A stretch of DNA of 64,000 nt from Pseudorhodobacter aquimaris (GTDB lineage: Bacteria > Pseudomonadota > Alphaproteobacteria > Rhodobacterales > Rhodobacteraceae). The DNA lies in the NCBI RefSeq assembly GCF_001202025.1, contig NZ_LGHS01000062.1, positions 19,813-83,812 of the forward strand, given 5' to 3'. Below the pieces are notes generated by a model. The model did not search any database, was not told the DNA's origin, and saw nothing but the letters and a program-made list of their open reading frames with translations. Position 1 is the stretch's first letter. The number at the start of each line of letters is the position of its first letter. Shown piece by piece: positions 7,719 to 15,838 of this stretch. A program made the position numbers and the translations under genes.

Positions 7719-10286
7719 ATGCGTGTGATCAGATTTATCGGCTCTTTTTTTGGTGGTCTGTTCACCCTTTTGACGATGGGCCTGTTTTTTGCGGCCCTCT
7801 CTGTCGGGGCGATTTTCTACATGTACAGCCGCGATCTGCCCAGCCATGAAAGCCTTGCGAAATACGCGCCGCCCACCATCAGCCGGGTCTATTCGGGCGG
7901 CGGGGACATGATGGATGAATTCGCCAAGGAGCGCCGGATTTTTGCCAGTTCCGAGGAAATTCCGGCTCTTGTCAAACAGGCCTTCATCAGCGCCGAGGAC
8001 AAGAACTTCTATACCCACAACGGCTATGATGCGCGGGGTATCGCCGTGGCGGCGCTTGAGGCGGTTCGATCACGCGGGGAAAACGTGCGCGGTGCCTCGA
8101 CCATCACCCAGCAGGTGATGAAGAATTTTCTTTTGGGCGGTGAGCGTAAGGCAGAACGCAAGATCAAGGAAATTATCCTTGCTACCCGCATCGAAGAAAC
8201 CCTGAGCAAGGAAAAAATCCTTGAGCTTTACCTCAACGAGATCGATCTGGGGCAGCGCAGTTTTGGGGTCGCTGCCGCCGCACAGACCTATTTCAACAAG
8301 ATCCTGTCGCAGCTGACGCCGGGAGAGACCGCCTATCTTGCCGCGTTGCCGAAATCGCCCGGTCGCGGGTTGCATCCGGTGCGCGATTATGACCGTGCGG
8401 TGGACCGGCGCAACTATGTGCTGCGCGAGATGTGGCAGAATAATTATATCGATGAGGAAACGTATCTGCGCGAAAAGGAGCTGCCGCTTAAAACCGTGCA
8501 AAACGGGGATTATCCGGCATTCCGTGAAAGCCTGCCCCCGCGCGATTATTTCAGCGACGAGATCCGTCGCCAGTTGTCCGGCACCTTTGGTGAGCAGGAA
8601 TTTTTCGGCGGTGGTTTGACCATTCGCGCCACCGTTGATCCCGAATTGCAAAAAGAAGCGGCCAAGGCGCTTCAGGCTGGTCTGGAGGAATTTGACCGCG
8701 GGCGTGGCATTTGGAACGGCACGGGCAAGGTGATCGACGCTGCACAGCTGACCGATGAAGAAAGCTGGCGCAAAGCCCTGCGTGAGGTGGATGTCGCCCG
8801 CGATATCGAAGGCTGGATGCCTGCCGTTGTGCTGGAGGTTGGTGATACCTCGGCGCGGATCGGGATTGAGGGCGTCGAAGAAGACGCCGATGGTCATTTC
8901 ATCCCCGCCGCCGATGTGACATGGGCGCGCAAACGCTTGTCGAACGGGCGGCTTGCCAATAAGGCGCGCGCCGCCGGCGATCTGGTCTCTGTGGGCGATG
9001 TTGTCTTGGTACGGGCGATGACAAAAGACAGCGACGGCAGCTTTATTCGCTGGACCCTGCGTCAAGTGCCAGAGGTGCAGGGCGCGTTTATGGCGATGGA
9101 TGTGAACTCGGGGCGGGTTTTGGCGATGCAGGGTGGCTTCTCTTATCAGCATTCGGTGTTTAACCGCGCCACTCAGGCACAGCGTCAGCCCGGCTCCAGC
9201 TTCAAGCCGTTTGTCTTTGCGGCGGCACTTGATAGCGGCTTTAACCCCGCCACCATTGTTATCGACGCCCCGATTGAGGTGAACACCCCCCAAGGTATCT
9301 GGCGGCCGCGCAACTCGTCGAATAAATTCTACGGGCCGACAACCCTGCGCACCGGGATTGAGCAATCGCGGAACCTGATGACGGTGCGGATTGCCGAGGA
9401 GATCGGCATGGATGTGGTGGCTTCCTATGCCGAACGTTTTGGCGTTTACGACCGGATGGGACAGTTTCTGGCGAACTCGCTCGGGTCTGAGGAGACGACC
9501 CTGTTCAAGATGGTTGCCGCCTATGCAATGTTTGCCAATGGCGGTGAGCGAGTTGAGCCGACGCTGGTTGACCGTGTGCAGGACCGTTACGGCAAAACCA
9601 TCTATCGTCACGACCAGCGCATCTGTGAGGATTGCCAGCTGGCAGCGCTCAGCCCGCGCGAATTACCAAGGATCAATTCCAACCGAGAGCGGGTGATGGA
9701 TGCGATTACGGCCTATCAGCTGACCTCAATGCTGGAAGGGGTTGTGACACGCGGGACGGCTGCGGGCATCAACTTGCCGGTGCCAATCGCGGGTAAAACG
9801 GGCACCACTAATGACGCCAAGGACGTTTGGTTCGTGGGCTTTTCGTCCAATATCGCGGCGGGTTGCTATATCGGTTATGACAACCCGCGCAGCATGGGGC
9901 GCGCCTATGGTGGCACGACCTGCGGCCCGGTGTTTGAGCGGTTCATGCGCAAGGCCGTCAGCAAATACGGCGGTGGGAAATTCAAGGTGCCGCCGGGCGG
10001 TTTCTTCCGCAAGATCGACCGCTTTACCGGTGCGGTCCTGCCTGATGATGCATCCGGCCCGAATGTGGTTTCCGAATATTTCCGCGATGGGGATGAACCG
10101 ATGTCCGGCTTTGGCGCCTATGTCGACGGTGGCTTTGGGATGGGGACGAATTTGCCCCTCTTTGCTTATGGCGAGGAAGATGATGGAACCGGCGGCGGTA
10201 GCGCTGTGACCACCTCTAGCGGGCAGACCAAGATCATCCCGGACAAGGCTGATTTTGGTACGCTCAGCTCAGGGGGGTTGTACTAG
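7719..10286 (+). CDS. mrcA: Penicillin-binding protein 1A, bifunctional transglycosylase/transpeptidase
   Basis: Class A PBP of 855 residues anchored by one N-terminal helix (about residues 5-30). The GT51 transglycosylase domain carries EDKNFYTHNGYD with catalytic Glu93 and GASTITQQVMKN. An OB-like insert follows. The transpeptidase domain has the SxxK motif GSSFKPF (Ser493), SRN in QSRNLMT and KTGTTND. It polymerises lipid II and crosslinks the wall. The ATG at 7719 has GGGG just upstream. The C-terminal tail after about residue 800 is low complexity and Gly-rich, as is common. Its position between the amidase and prfB is a recurrent alphaproteobacterial order. Confidence 0.96.
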   Translation: MRVIRFIGSFFGGLFTLLTMGLFFAALSVGAIFYMYSRDLPSHESLAKYAPPTISRVYSGGGDMMDEFAKERRIFASSEEIPALVKQAFISAEDKNFYTHNGYDARGIAVAALEAVRSRGENVRGASTITQQVMKNFLLGGERKAERKIKEIILATRIEETLSKEKILELYLNEIDLGQRSFGVAAAAQTYFNKILSQLTPGETAYLAALPKSPGRGLHPVRDYDRAVDRRNYVLREMWQNNYIDEETYLREKELPLKTVQNGDYPAFRESLPPRDYFSDEIRRQLSGTFGEQEFFGGGLTIRATVDPELQKEAAKALQAGLEEFDRGRGIWNGTGKVIDAAQLTDEESWRKALREVDVARDIEGWMPAVVLEVGDTSARIGIEGVEEDADGHFIPAADVTWARKRLSNGRLANKARAAGDLVSVGDVVLVRAMTKDSDGSFIRWTLRQVPEVQGAFMAMDVNSGRVLAMQGGFSYQHSVFNRATQAQRQPGSSFKPFVFAAALDSGFNPATIVIDAPIEVNTPQGIWRPRNSSNKFYGPTTLRTGIEQSRNLMTVRIAEEIGMDVVASYAERFGVYDRMGQFLANSLGSEETTLFKMVAAYAMFANGGERVEPTLVDRVQDRYGKTIYRHDQRICEDCQLAALSPRELPRINSNRERVMDAITAYQLTSMLEGVVTRGTAAGINLPVPIAGKTGTTNDAKDVWFVGFSSNIAAGCYIGYDNPRSMGRAYGGTTCGPVFERFMRKAVSKYGGGKFKVPPGGFFRKIDRFTGAVLPDDASGPNVVSEYFRDGDEPMSGFGAYVDGGFGMGTNLPLFAYGEEDDGTGGGSAVTTSSGQTKIIPDKADFGTLSSGGLY

Positions 10287-10363
10287 GGGCTGCGGCCCTT
10301 GCCAAATACCCCCGCAAAGCGATATGACCCGAAACCTGACACCGCCTTCAAGGAAGTACTCAC

Positions 10364-11491
10364 ATGCGCGCAGAAACCCAGTCCAATGTGGAAGCCATCC
10401 GCAAATCACTGACGCTTCTTGCGCAGCGCATGGATTTGGAAACGGCCCCGCACCGGCTTGAAGAATTCAACGCCATGATCGAGGATCCGGACCTGTGGAA
10501 CGACCCGCCCAAGGCGCAAAAACTGATGCGCGAACGGCAGGGTGTGATTGACCAGCTGGCGACCTATAATCTGATCGAAACCGGCCTGCGGGATAATGTC
10601 GAGCTGATCGAGATGGGCGAAGCTGAGGATGATGCCGAGGTGGTGACCGAGGCCGAGGATGCGCTGCGCGAGCTGGTAACCCTTGCGGGCAACAAGGAAT
10701 TGGAAGCCCTGCTGAACGGTGAGGCCGATGGCAATGACACCTTCCTTGAGGTGCATTCGGGCGCAGGGGGGACCGAAAGCTGTGACTGGGCGTCGATGCT
10801 GGCGCGGATGTATGTTCGTTGGGCGGAAAAGAAGGGCTATAAGGTCGAGCTTCAATCCATGACCGACGGTGAGGAAGCGGGCATCAAATCCGCCGCCTAC
10901 AAGATTTCGGGGCCGAATGCCTATGGCTGGTTGAAATCGGAATCAGGCGTCCACCGGCTTGTGCGCATCAGCCCCTATGACAGTGCGGCGCGGCGGCATA
11001 CCTCGTTTTCCTCGGTCTGGGTCTATCCGGTGGTGGATGACAATATTGATATCGAGATCCCCGACAAGGACATCCGGATTGATACCTACCGGTCATCAGG
11101 GGCGGGGGGACAGCATGTGAACACCACAGATTCCGCGGTGCGGATTACCCACTTGCCGACGAATATCGTGGTGACCTCTTCGATGAAGTCCCAGCACCAG
11201 AACCGCGAGATCGCGATGAATGCCCTTCGCTCCCGGCTTTACCAGATGGAGATGGACAGGCGCAACGCGGCCATCAACGCCGCCCACGAGAACAAGGGTG
11301 ATGCGGGTTGGGGTAACCAGATCCGCTCTTATGTGTTGCAGCCCTACCAGATGGTCAAGGACCTGCGTACAGGGGTGGAGACATCGGACAGCCAAGGGGT
11401 TCTGGACGGCGATCTGGACAAGTTCATGGCGGCGACGCTGGCGATGGATGTCTCGGGGAAATCACGCGCAGAGGCAAATCTGGACGATTAA
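10364..11491 (+). CDS. prfB: Peptide chain release factor 2
   Basis: Reads UGA and UAA stop codons and triggers peptide release. The 375-residue protein has the GGQ hydrolysis motif (Gly248-Gly249-Gln250 in GAGGQHVN). In the codon-recognition loop the usual SPF is SPY (RISPYDSAARRHTSF), a variant I recall as common in alphaproteobacterial RF2 rather than a defect. The reading frame is continuous from an AGGAAG-preceded ATG at 10364, so the autoregulatory +1 frameshift known from E. coli prfB is absent. Confidence 0.96.
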   Translation: MRAETQSNVEAIRKSLTLLAQRMDLETAPHRLEEFNAMIEDPDLWNDPPKAQKLMRERQGVIDQLATYNLIETGLRDNVELIEMGEAEDDAEVVTEAEDALRELVTLAGNKELEALLNGEADGNDTFLEVHSGAGGTESCDWASMLARMYVRWAEKKGYKVELQSMTDGEEAGIKSAAYKISGPNAYGWLKSESGVHRLVRISPYDSAARRHTSFSSVWVYPVVDDNIDIEIPDKDIRIDTYRSSGAGGQHVNTTDSAVRITHLPTNIVVTSSMKSQHQNREIAMNALRSRLYQMEMDRRNAAINAAHENKGDAGWGNQIRSYVLQPYQMVKDLRTGVETSDSQGVLDGDLDKFMAATLAMDVSGKSRAEANLDD

Positions 11492-11571
11492 ACCGCTCCG
11501 CCACCCCAAATATATCTTTATAGGCGGCTTGCGTCTGGCTAGGGTTTATCCAAACCAGACAGGAGAAGCCT

Positions 11572-12345
11572 ATGTCCCAATCCGCCGCGATCGCCCCCCC
11601 GAAGCCTGAAGTCTTGATACTGGAGGCGGCTGATCTGCGTGCGTCCCTTGCGGCTGGCTGGCAGGATTTTCGTGCAGCCCCCGTCTTTGGCCTGTTCTTT
11701 GCGGCGGTCTATGTGGCCGGTGGCTGGTTGATCCTTTATGCGCTGACAGCTACAGGGCAGGTGTGGTGGACGCTGCCCGCGGCCGCTGGGTTTCCGATCC
11801 TTGGCCCTTTCATCGCATGTGGGTTATATGAGGTCAGCCGCAGGTTGGAGACCGGCGAACCGTTGAACTGGCGCGCTATTCTGGGCGTGATCTTCCGTCA
11901 GAAAGACCGGCAGATCCCTTCGATGGCGGCGGTTGTCGTCGTGTTCTTTCTGTTCTGGAACTTCCTCGCGCATATGATTTTTGCGCTGTTTCTGGGGCTT
12001 CAGGCCATGACCAATATCAGCACATCCTTGGATGTGTTCCTGACGGTGAACGGCTTGATGATGCTGGGGGTGGGGACCATCGTGGGCGCAGTTTTCGCAG
12101 GGGTCTTGTTTTCCCTCACGGTTGTCAGCCTGCCGTTGCTCCTGGACCGCGAAGTGGATTTTGTTACCGCGATGATCACCTCGGTGTCGGTGGTGCTGAA
12201 CAATCCGTTGCTTATGCTGGTATGGGGCGCGATGATTGCGCTTATGATATTTGTCGGGATGGCATTGGGATTCTTTGGCTTGTTTATCGTGTTGCCGGTT
12301 CTGGGGCACGCAACATGGCATCTGTACCGACGTGCATTGGCCTGA
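11572..12345 (+). CDS. DUF2189-family polytopic membrane protein
   Basis: A 257-residue integral membrane protein with about six hydrophobic segments (around residues 35-60, 65-90, 118-142, 155-185, 190-215 and 218-250) after a soluble N-terminus. The WQDFRAAPVFGLFFAAVY opening and GFPILGPFIACGLYEVSRRLE fit the DUF2189 family, of unknown function. An AGGAGAA Shine-Dalgarno precedes the ATG by 6 nt. It converges on the bactofilin gene, and nothing in the neighbourhood fixes a role. Confidence 0.8.
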   Translation: MSQSAAIAPPKPEVLILEAADLRASLAAGWQDFRAAPVFGLFFAAVYVAGGWLILYALTATGQVWWTLPAAAGFPILGPFIACGLYEVSRRLETGEPLNWRAILGVIFRQKDRQIPSMAAVVVVFFLFWNFLAHMIFALFLGLQAMTNISTSLDVFLTVNGLMMLGVGTIVGAVFAGVLFSLTVVSLPLLLDREVDFVTAMITSVSVVLNNPLLMLVWGAMIALMIFVGMALGFFGLFIVLPVLGHATWHLYRRALA

Positions 12346-12354
12346 CTGCGCATG

Positions 12355-12384
12355 AAAAAGGGCATCCCGATGACAGGGATGCCC
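12355..12384 (-). terminator. Intrinsic terminator of the bactofilin-M23 unit
   Basis: On the minus strand GGGCATCCC (12376-12384) pairs with GGGATGCCC (12360-12368) over a 7-nt loop and is followed by TTTTT. It lies 21 nt past the bactofilin stop. The plus-strand side has no T-run, so it acts mainly on the minus strand. Confidence 0.8.
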
Positions 12385-12405
12385 GAAATAAGAATGCCGC
12401 CTTGC

Positions 12406-12945
12406 CTAGCGGTTGTCGGCAGGCGGTGCTTTTGGCGCAGCCGGAGCGGACGCAGGTGCAGGGGTCTGATTTTGCGCAGGGGCAGCAGCTGAAGCGCGGC
12501 CGGTGGCCAATGGATCATCCTGACGCTGGACCGAACCTTCGAAATGCGCACCCGACTCAATTGCGATGGTCTTGTGGATGATATCGCCTTCCACGCGCGC
12601 GGTGGAGGTCAGCCGAACCTTGAGCCCACGAACGCGGCCAATCACACGACCATTGACCACGATGTCATCGGCCACGATCTCACCGCGGATGGTGGCAGTT
12701 TCGCCAACGGTCAAAAGATGCGCGCGAATGTCGCCTTCGACGGTTCCCTCAACCTGAATATCGCCGGTGGTGCGCAGGTTGCCGGTAATGGTCAAATCAG
12801 ACGAAAGAACAGAGGCCGACGGCTTGGTCTTGGCTGCCGCGTTGCCGAATTCCATCGAGCTGCGCCCGGGGGTGCCTTGCGTGGCGTGGGACTTGTCAGC
12901 CTCAGTTTTTGGGCCGGGTTCATTGATCTTGCTTTTAGAAAACAT
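12406..12945 (-). CDS. Bactofilin (DUF583) cytoskeletal protein
   Basis: A 179-residue bactofilin. A polar N-terminal tail (1-45) is followed by the right-handed beta-helix core (about 46-145: SDLTITGNLRTTGDIQVEGTVEGDI, ATIRGEIVADDIVVNGRV) and a Pro/Ala-rich C-terminal tail. Bactofilins polymerise without nucleotide and scaffold local cell-wall synthesis. The start ATG overlaps the end of the upstream M23 peptidase gene by 11 nt, so the two are translationally coupled, and the peptidase is the likely client of the scaffold. Confidence 0.93.
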   Translation of the reverse strand: MFSKSKINEPGPKTEADKSHATQGTPGRSSMEFGNAAAKTKPSASVLSSDLTITGNLRTTGDIQVEGTVEGDIRAHLLTVGETATIRGEIVADDIVVNGRVIGRVRGLKVRLTSTARVEGDIIHKTIAIESGAHFEGSVQRQDDPLATGRASAAAPAQNQTPAPASAPAAPKAPPADNR

Positions 12946-14341
12946 CTGTCGCTGCCTTGATAAAGGTCATCGGGTTAACAGGTTTGCCCCCGATCCGAAC
13001 CTCGTAGTGAAGATGAGTGCCGGTAGACCGGCCTGAGTTCCCCATATCACCAATCCTATCCCCGCGCGATACCCTTTGTCCAACTTTTACGCGGATATTC
13101 GATTGATGGGCGTATCGTGTCTCGATTCCGAACTCATGCTTGATCTTGACGAGGCGGCCATAACCGCTGGCCCAGCCTGCATGGGTGACCACCCCGTCAG
13201 CGGTTGCATAAATAGGGGTACCATAGGGGGCGGCGAAATCGGTGCCAGCGTGCAAGCGGCGTCCGGCCCCTTTGGGGTCATTGCGGTACCCGAAAGGAGA
13301 GGTAAAACGAAAGCCGCTTTTGAGAGGTGTCGCAAAGGGCGACTTGCTTGCTGCCAGCCGGTAAAGGTTCATATGATCAAGCCCTTGCAAAATCGCATTG
13401 GCGCGGATCTCGTCATTGCTCAGGGGCTCTCCCTTGGTTGAGAGGGTAAAGGGCGTCAGTGGCCCGCCTTGCCCCGAGTAACCCCTGCGCACGGTGCGCA
13501 AAAGGTCGTCGGGCGACATGCCCGCAGAGCGGAACATCTTGTCCAGCGGTTCCATTGACAGGGCCACCGCCTCTTCGAGCCGGTTGAAGATCATGTCGTT
13601 CTTGACTTCGAGCGCGCGTTTCTGGGCGGCGATTTCTTCGGTTTCTTCGCGGGCAGCCATGGCGACCAGAGCAATGCTGTCGCGCTGCTCGGACGTGCCA
13701 GAGAGGGCGGCGGCCAGCGCCTCGACGGTGGCTGCGGCATCGCGGATGCGGCCCTCGCCGGTACGGGTGGAACCGGTTTGCTCTTGCAGGCTTGCGGTCA
13801 ATGTGGCGTTTTCGGTGCGGGCGGCATCGCGTTCCTTGATGGTGCGACGCAGGGTGTTCTGGATCACCTCGACCCCGGTTTCCATCTCGCGGCGCCCATC
13901 CTCAGAGGCAAGCAGCCGCGCTTGCATGTCACTGACTTCTTTCAGGGCAAGGTTAAAGCGTTCTTGCGCGCGCATCGCCTCAACGGCGCGCAGGTCACGG
14001 TCGGCGGACAGCGCATTCAGCCGTGCCTCATAGAGTGATTGCTGGCGCAGTGCCTGATCACGCCCCGAGCCTGCCGAGATCGAATCCATTAACAAGATCG
14101 AGGTCGCCAGAATCGTCCACCCGAGGCAGAGCGCGGCGCCGGTAACGGCGACCGCCTGTGTCAGAGGCTGAAGGCGGATAAAGCGCGTATCGGTATCGGA
14201 TTTCAAGAACAGGCGCTGTTCGGGGAAATAGCGGCCAAGGCCTGTGTTAATACGATAGGAAAGTCGCTTCAGCACTGAACATTTTCCGGTCTTGTTGAAG
14301 TTCGGACGCCCCCCGACCAAAGAATCCCGCAGGGTTAACAT
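12935..14341 (-). CDS. M23-family metallopeptidase with coiled coil
   Basis: A membrane-anchored peptidoglycan endopeptidase of up to 468 residues. One transmembrane helix (about 65-88: AVAVTGAALCLGWTILATSILL) is followed by a long Ala/Glu/Arg-rich coiled coil (about 95-270) and a LytM/M23 domain (about 345-460) with zinc ligands His364 and Asp368 in RLHAGTDFAAP and the HLHYEVR motif. All catalytic residues are present. A GTG at 14273-14275 gives a shorter start (VLKRLSYRINTG) that looks more like homologues; the ATG at 14341 is the longest option. It is coupled to the bactofilin gene. Confidence 0.88.
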   Translation of the reverse strand: MLTLRDSLVGGRPNFNKTGKCSVLKRLSYRINTGLGRYFPEQRLFLKSDTDTRFIRLQPLTQAVAVTGAALCLGWTILATSILLMDSISAGSGRDQALRQQSLYEARLNALSADRDLRAVEAMRAQERFNLALKEVSDMQARLLASEDGRREMETGVEVIQNTLRRTIKERDAARTENATLTASLQEQTGSTRTGEGRIRDAAATVEALAAALSGTSEQRDSIALVAMAAREETEEIAAQKRALEVKNDMIFNRLEEAVALSMEPLDKMFRSAGMSPDDLLRTVRRGYSGQGGPLTPFTLSTKGEPLSNDEIRANAILQGLDHMNLYRLAASKSPFATPLKSGFRFTSPFGYRNDPKGAGRRLHAGTDFAAPYGTPIYATADGVVTHAGWASGYGRLVKIKHEFGIETRYAHQSNIRVKVGQRVSRGDRIGDMGNSGRSTGTHLHYEVRIGGKPVNPMTFIKAATDVF

Positions 14342-14435
14342 CCGGGTCAGGCATACAAATCAGGGGCCACTGGTGCAACAAATAACGGCTTGCAACCCGC
14401 AGATGCAAATAAACCGGCAAGATGTCGCCGATAAG

Positions 14436-15275
14436 TCAAGCGGTTTCAGGCGGAATCTCAACTGTTTCGGCTTCTGTCAGCGGCCAATAGAAGTCAGGGG
14501 GCAATCCGGCATCGGCGCGTTTTTCCTCATTGAACGGGGGTTTGAGGACCCCGTGGAAATAGCGCCGCACAAGGCTGTGGAAGGTGTCCTTGGGGTCCAG
14601 ACCATCGCGCCCGCAAAGCCAGTTGAACCATTTGGAGCCGTAAGCCACATGGCTGACCTCTTCGCTATAGATGGTTTTGAGGGCCTCAATGGGGCCGGCC
14701 TCGCCTGCCTTTTCAAACACAGCGATCATGCCGGGGGTGACGTCGAGGCCGCGCGCCTCCAGCACCATCGGCACCACGGCAAGACGGCCAAAGAGATCGT
14801 CCACCGTATCCTCGGCCGCGCGCCACATGCCTGCATGGGCTGGCAAGGCGCCGTAATGGCTGCCTGCGGCCTCCAGACAATCACACATCAGGTTGAAATG
14901 TTTCGCCTCATCATCTGCCGCGCGTACCCAGTCATCGTAAAAGCCCAAGGGCATTGGCACATGGGTAAAGCGCGCGATGATGTCCCAATGCAGATCCACA
15001 GCGTTCAGCTCAATATGCGCCACGGCATGCAAAAGGGCGTTGCGTCCCATGGCAGAGCCGGGACGGCGGCGGGGCATATCGCGGGGTGATAACAGTTCCG
15101 GCGCATCGGGGCGGGCGGGGCGCAGGGGCGGGCTTGCCTCTCCGATCGGCAAAGGGGTGCCAGCTGCGCGTGCTGCCAGCCATTCCGCCGCATGGCGCCG
15201 CCCGAGCGCGGTTTTCGCGCGCCCGTCGGCTGTCATAAGCACCTCGACGGCGCGCTCTGCAAGCGATTGGGTCAT
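14436..15275 (-). CDS. DUF455-family ferritin-like protein
   Basis: A 279-residue soluble protein of the DUF455 (PF04305) family, a ferritin-like four-helix bundle. Candidate di-metal carboxylate and His residues are visible in HIELNAVDLHWD, DDEAKHFNLM, VLEARGLDVTPGM and YSEEVSHVAYGSKWF. Function is unproven; family members have been discussed as possible hydroxylases or metal-binding proteins. The start ATG overlaps the bcp stop by 4 nt (ATGA), so it is translated together with a peroxiredoxin, consistent with an oxidant or metal-related role (inference). Confidence 0.82.
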   Translation of the reverse strand: MTQSLAERAVEVLMTADGRAKTALGRRHAAEWLAARAAGTPLPIGEASPPLRPARPDAPELLSPRDMPRRRPGSAMGRNALLHAVAHIELNAVDLHWDIIARFTHVPMPLGFYDDWVRAADDEAKHFNLMCDCLEAAGSHYGALPAHAGMWRAAEDTVDDLFGRLAVVPMVLEARGLDVTPGMIAVFEKAGEAGPIEALKTIYSEEVSHVAYGSKWFNWLCGRDGLDPKDTFHSLVRRYFHGVLKPPFNEEKRADAGLPPDFYWPLTEAETVEIPPETA

Positions 15276-15727
15276 GTTGCCGCCGCCAACACCGCCTCGG
15301 CATGGCCCTTGGCGGAAACCTTGCGCCAGACCTGTGCGATCTTGCCATCCGCATCGATCAGAAAGGTTGTCCGTTCAATCCCCATGAAGGTCTTGCCGTA
15401 CATCTTCTTTTCTTTCCAAACGCCATAATCCTCGCAGGTCTGGCCGTTTTCATCCGAGGCAAGGATTACGCCCAGATCGTGTTTCGCCACAAATTTGTCA
15501 TGGGCGGTAACGCTGTCTTTGGAAATGCCGATCACAGTGACACCGATCGCTGCGAAATCCGCGCCAAGGGCTGTGAAGTCCTTTGCCTCCAGCGTGCAGC
15601 CCGACGTATCGTCACGGGGATAGAAATAAACGACCACGCGGCCGGGGCGCAGCGCGGAAAGGGTAATCGTCTCTCCTCCGTCGCGGGGGAGGGTGAAATC
15701 GGGTGCCATATCGCCAATGTCCGGCAT
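15272..15727 (-). CDS. bcp: Thioredoxin-dependent thiol peroxidase (peroxiredoxin Q/BCP)
   Basis: Reduces hydroperoxides. The 151-residue protein has the BCP core MAPDFTLPRDGG and YFYPRDDTSGCTLEAKDF with peroxidatic Cys44. The resolving Cys usually five residues later (TxGCTxxAC) is Lys49 here; a Cys98 (GQTCEDYG) is elsewhere, so this is a one-Cys or atypical two-Cys form. The ATG at 15725-15727 gives the standard family start MPDIGDMAPDF; the frame upstream is not family-like. It is the first gene of a pair with DUF455 and divergent from the AsmA-like gene. Confidence 0.93.
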   Translation of the reverse strand: MPDIGDMAPDFTLPRDGGETITLSALRPGRVVVYFYPRDDTSGCTLEAKDFTALGADFAAIGVTVIGISKDSVTAHDKFVAKHDLGVILASDENGQTCEDYGVWKEKKMYGKTFMGIERTTFLIDADGKIAQVWRKVSAKGHAEAVLAAAT

Positions 15728-15838
15728 GATCTGTTCCTTTGATGTCAAAGCTGTGTTTTGTATTCGGGCTGTCATTGGTTAAGGATAGGGGCAATTGCGG
15801 TAACCGCAACGGGTGAAAGGTAAAAGGGTTGTTGAAGG

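Noticed and set aside
8070..9611. 513-residue open frame antisense to mrcA
   Set aside because: Shadow of mrcA. Its composition (His/Arg/Gly-rich) is typical of antisense frames in GC-rich genes.
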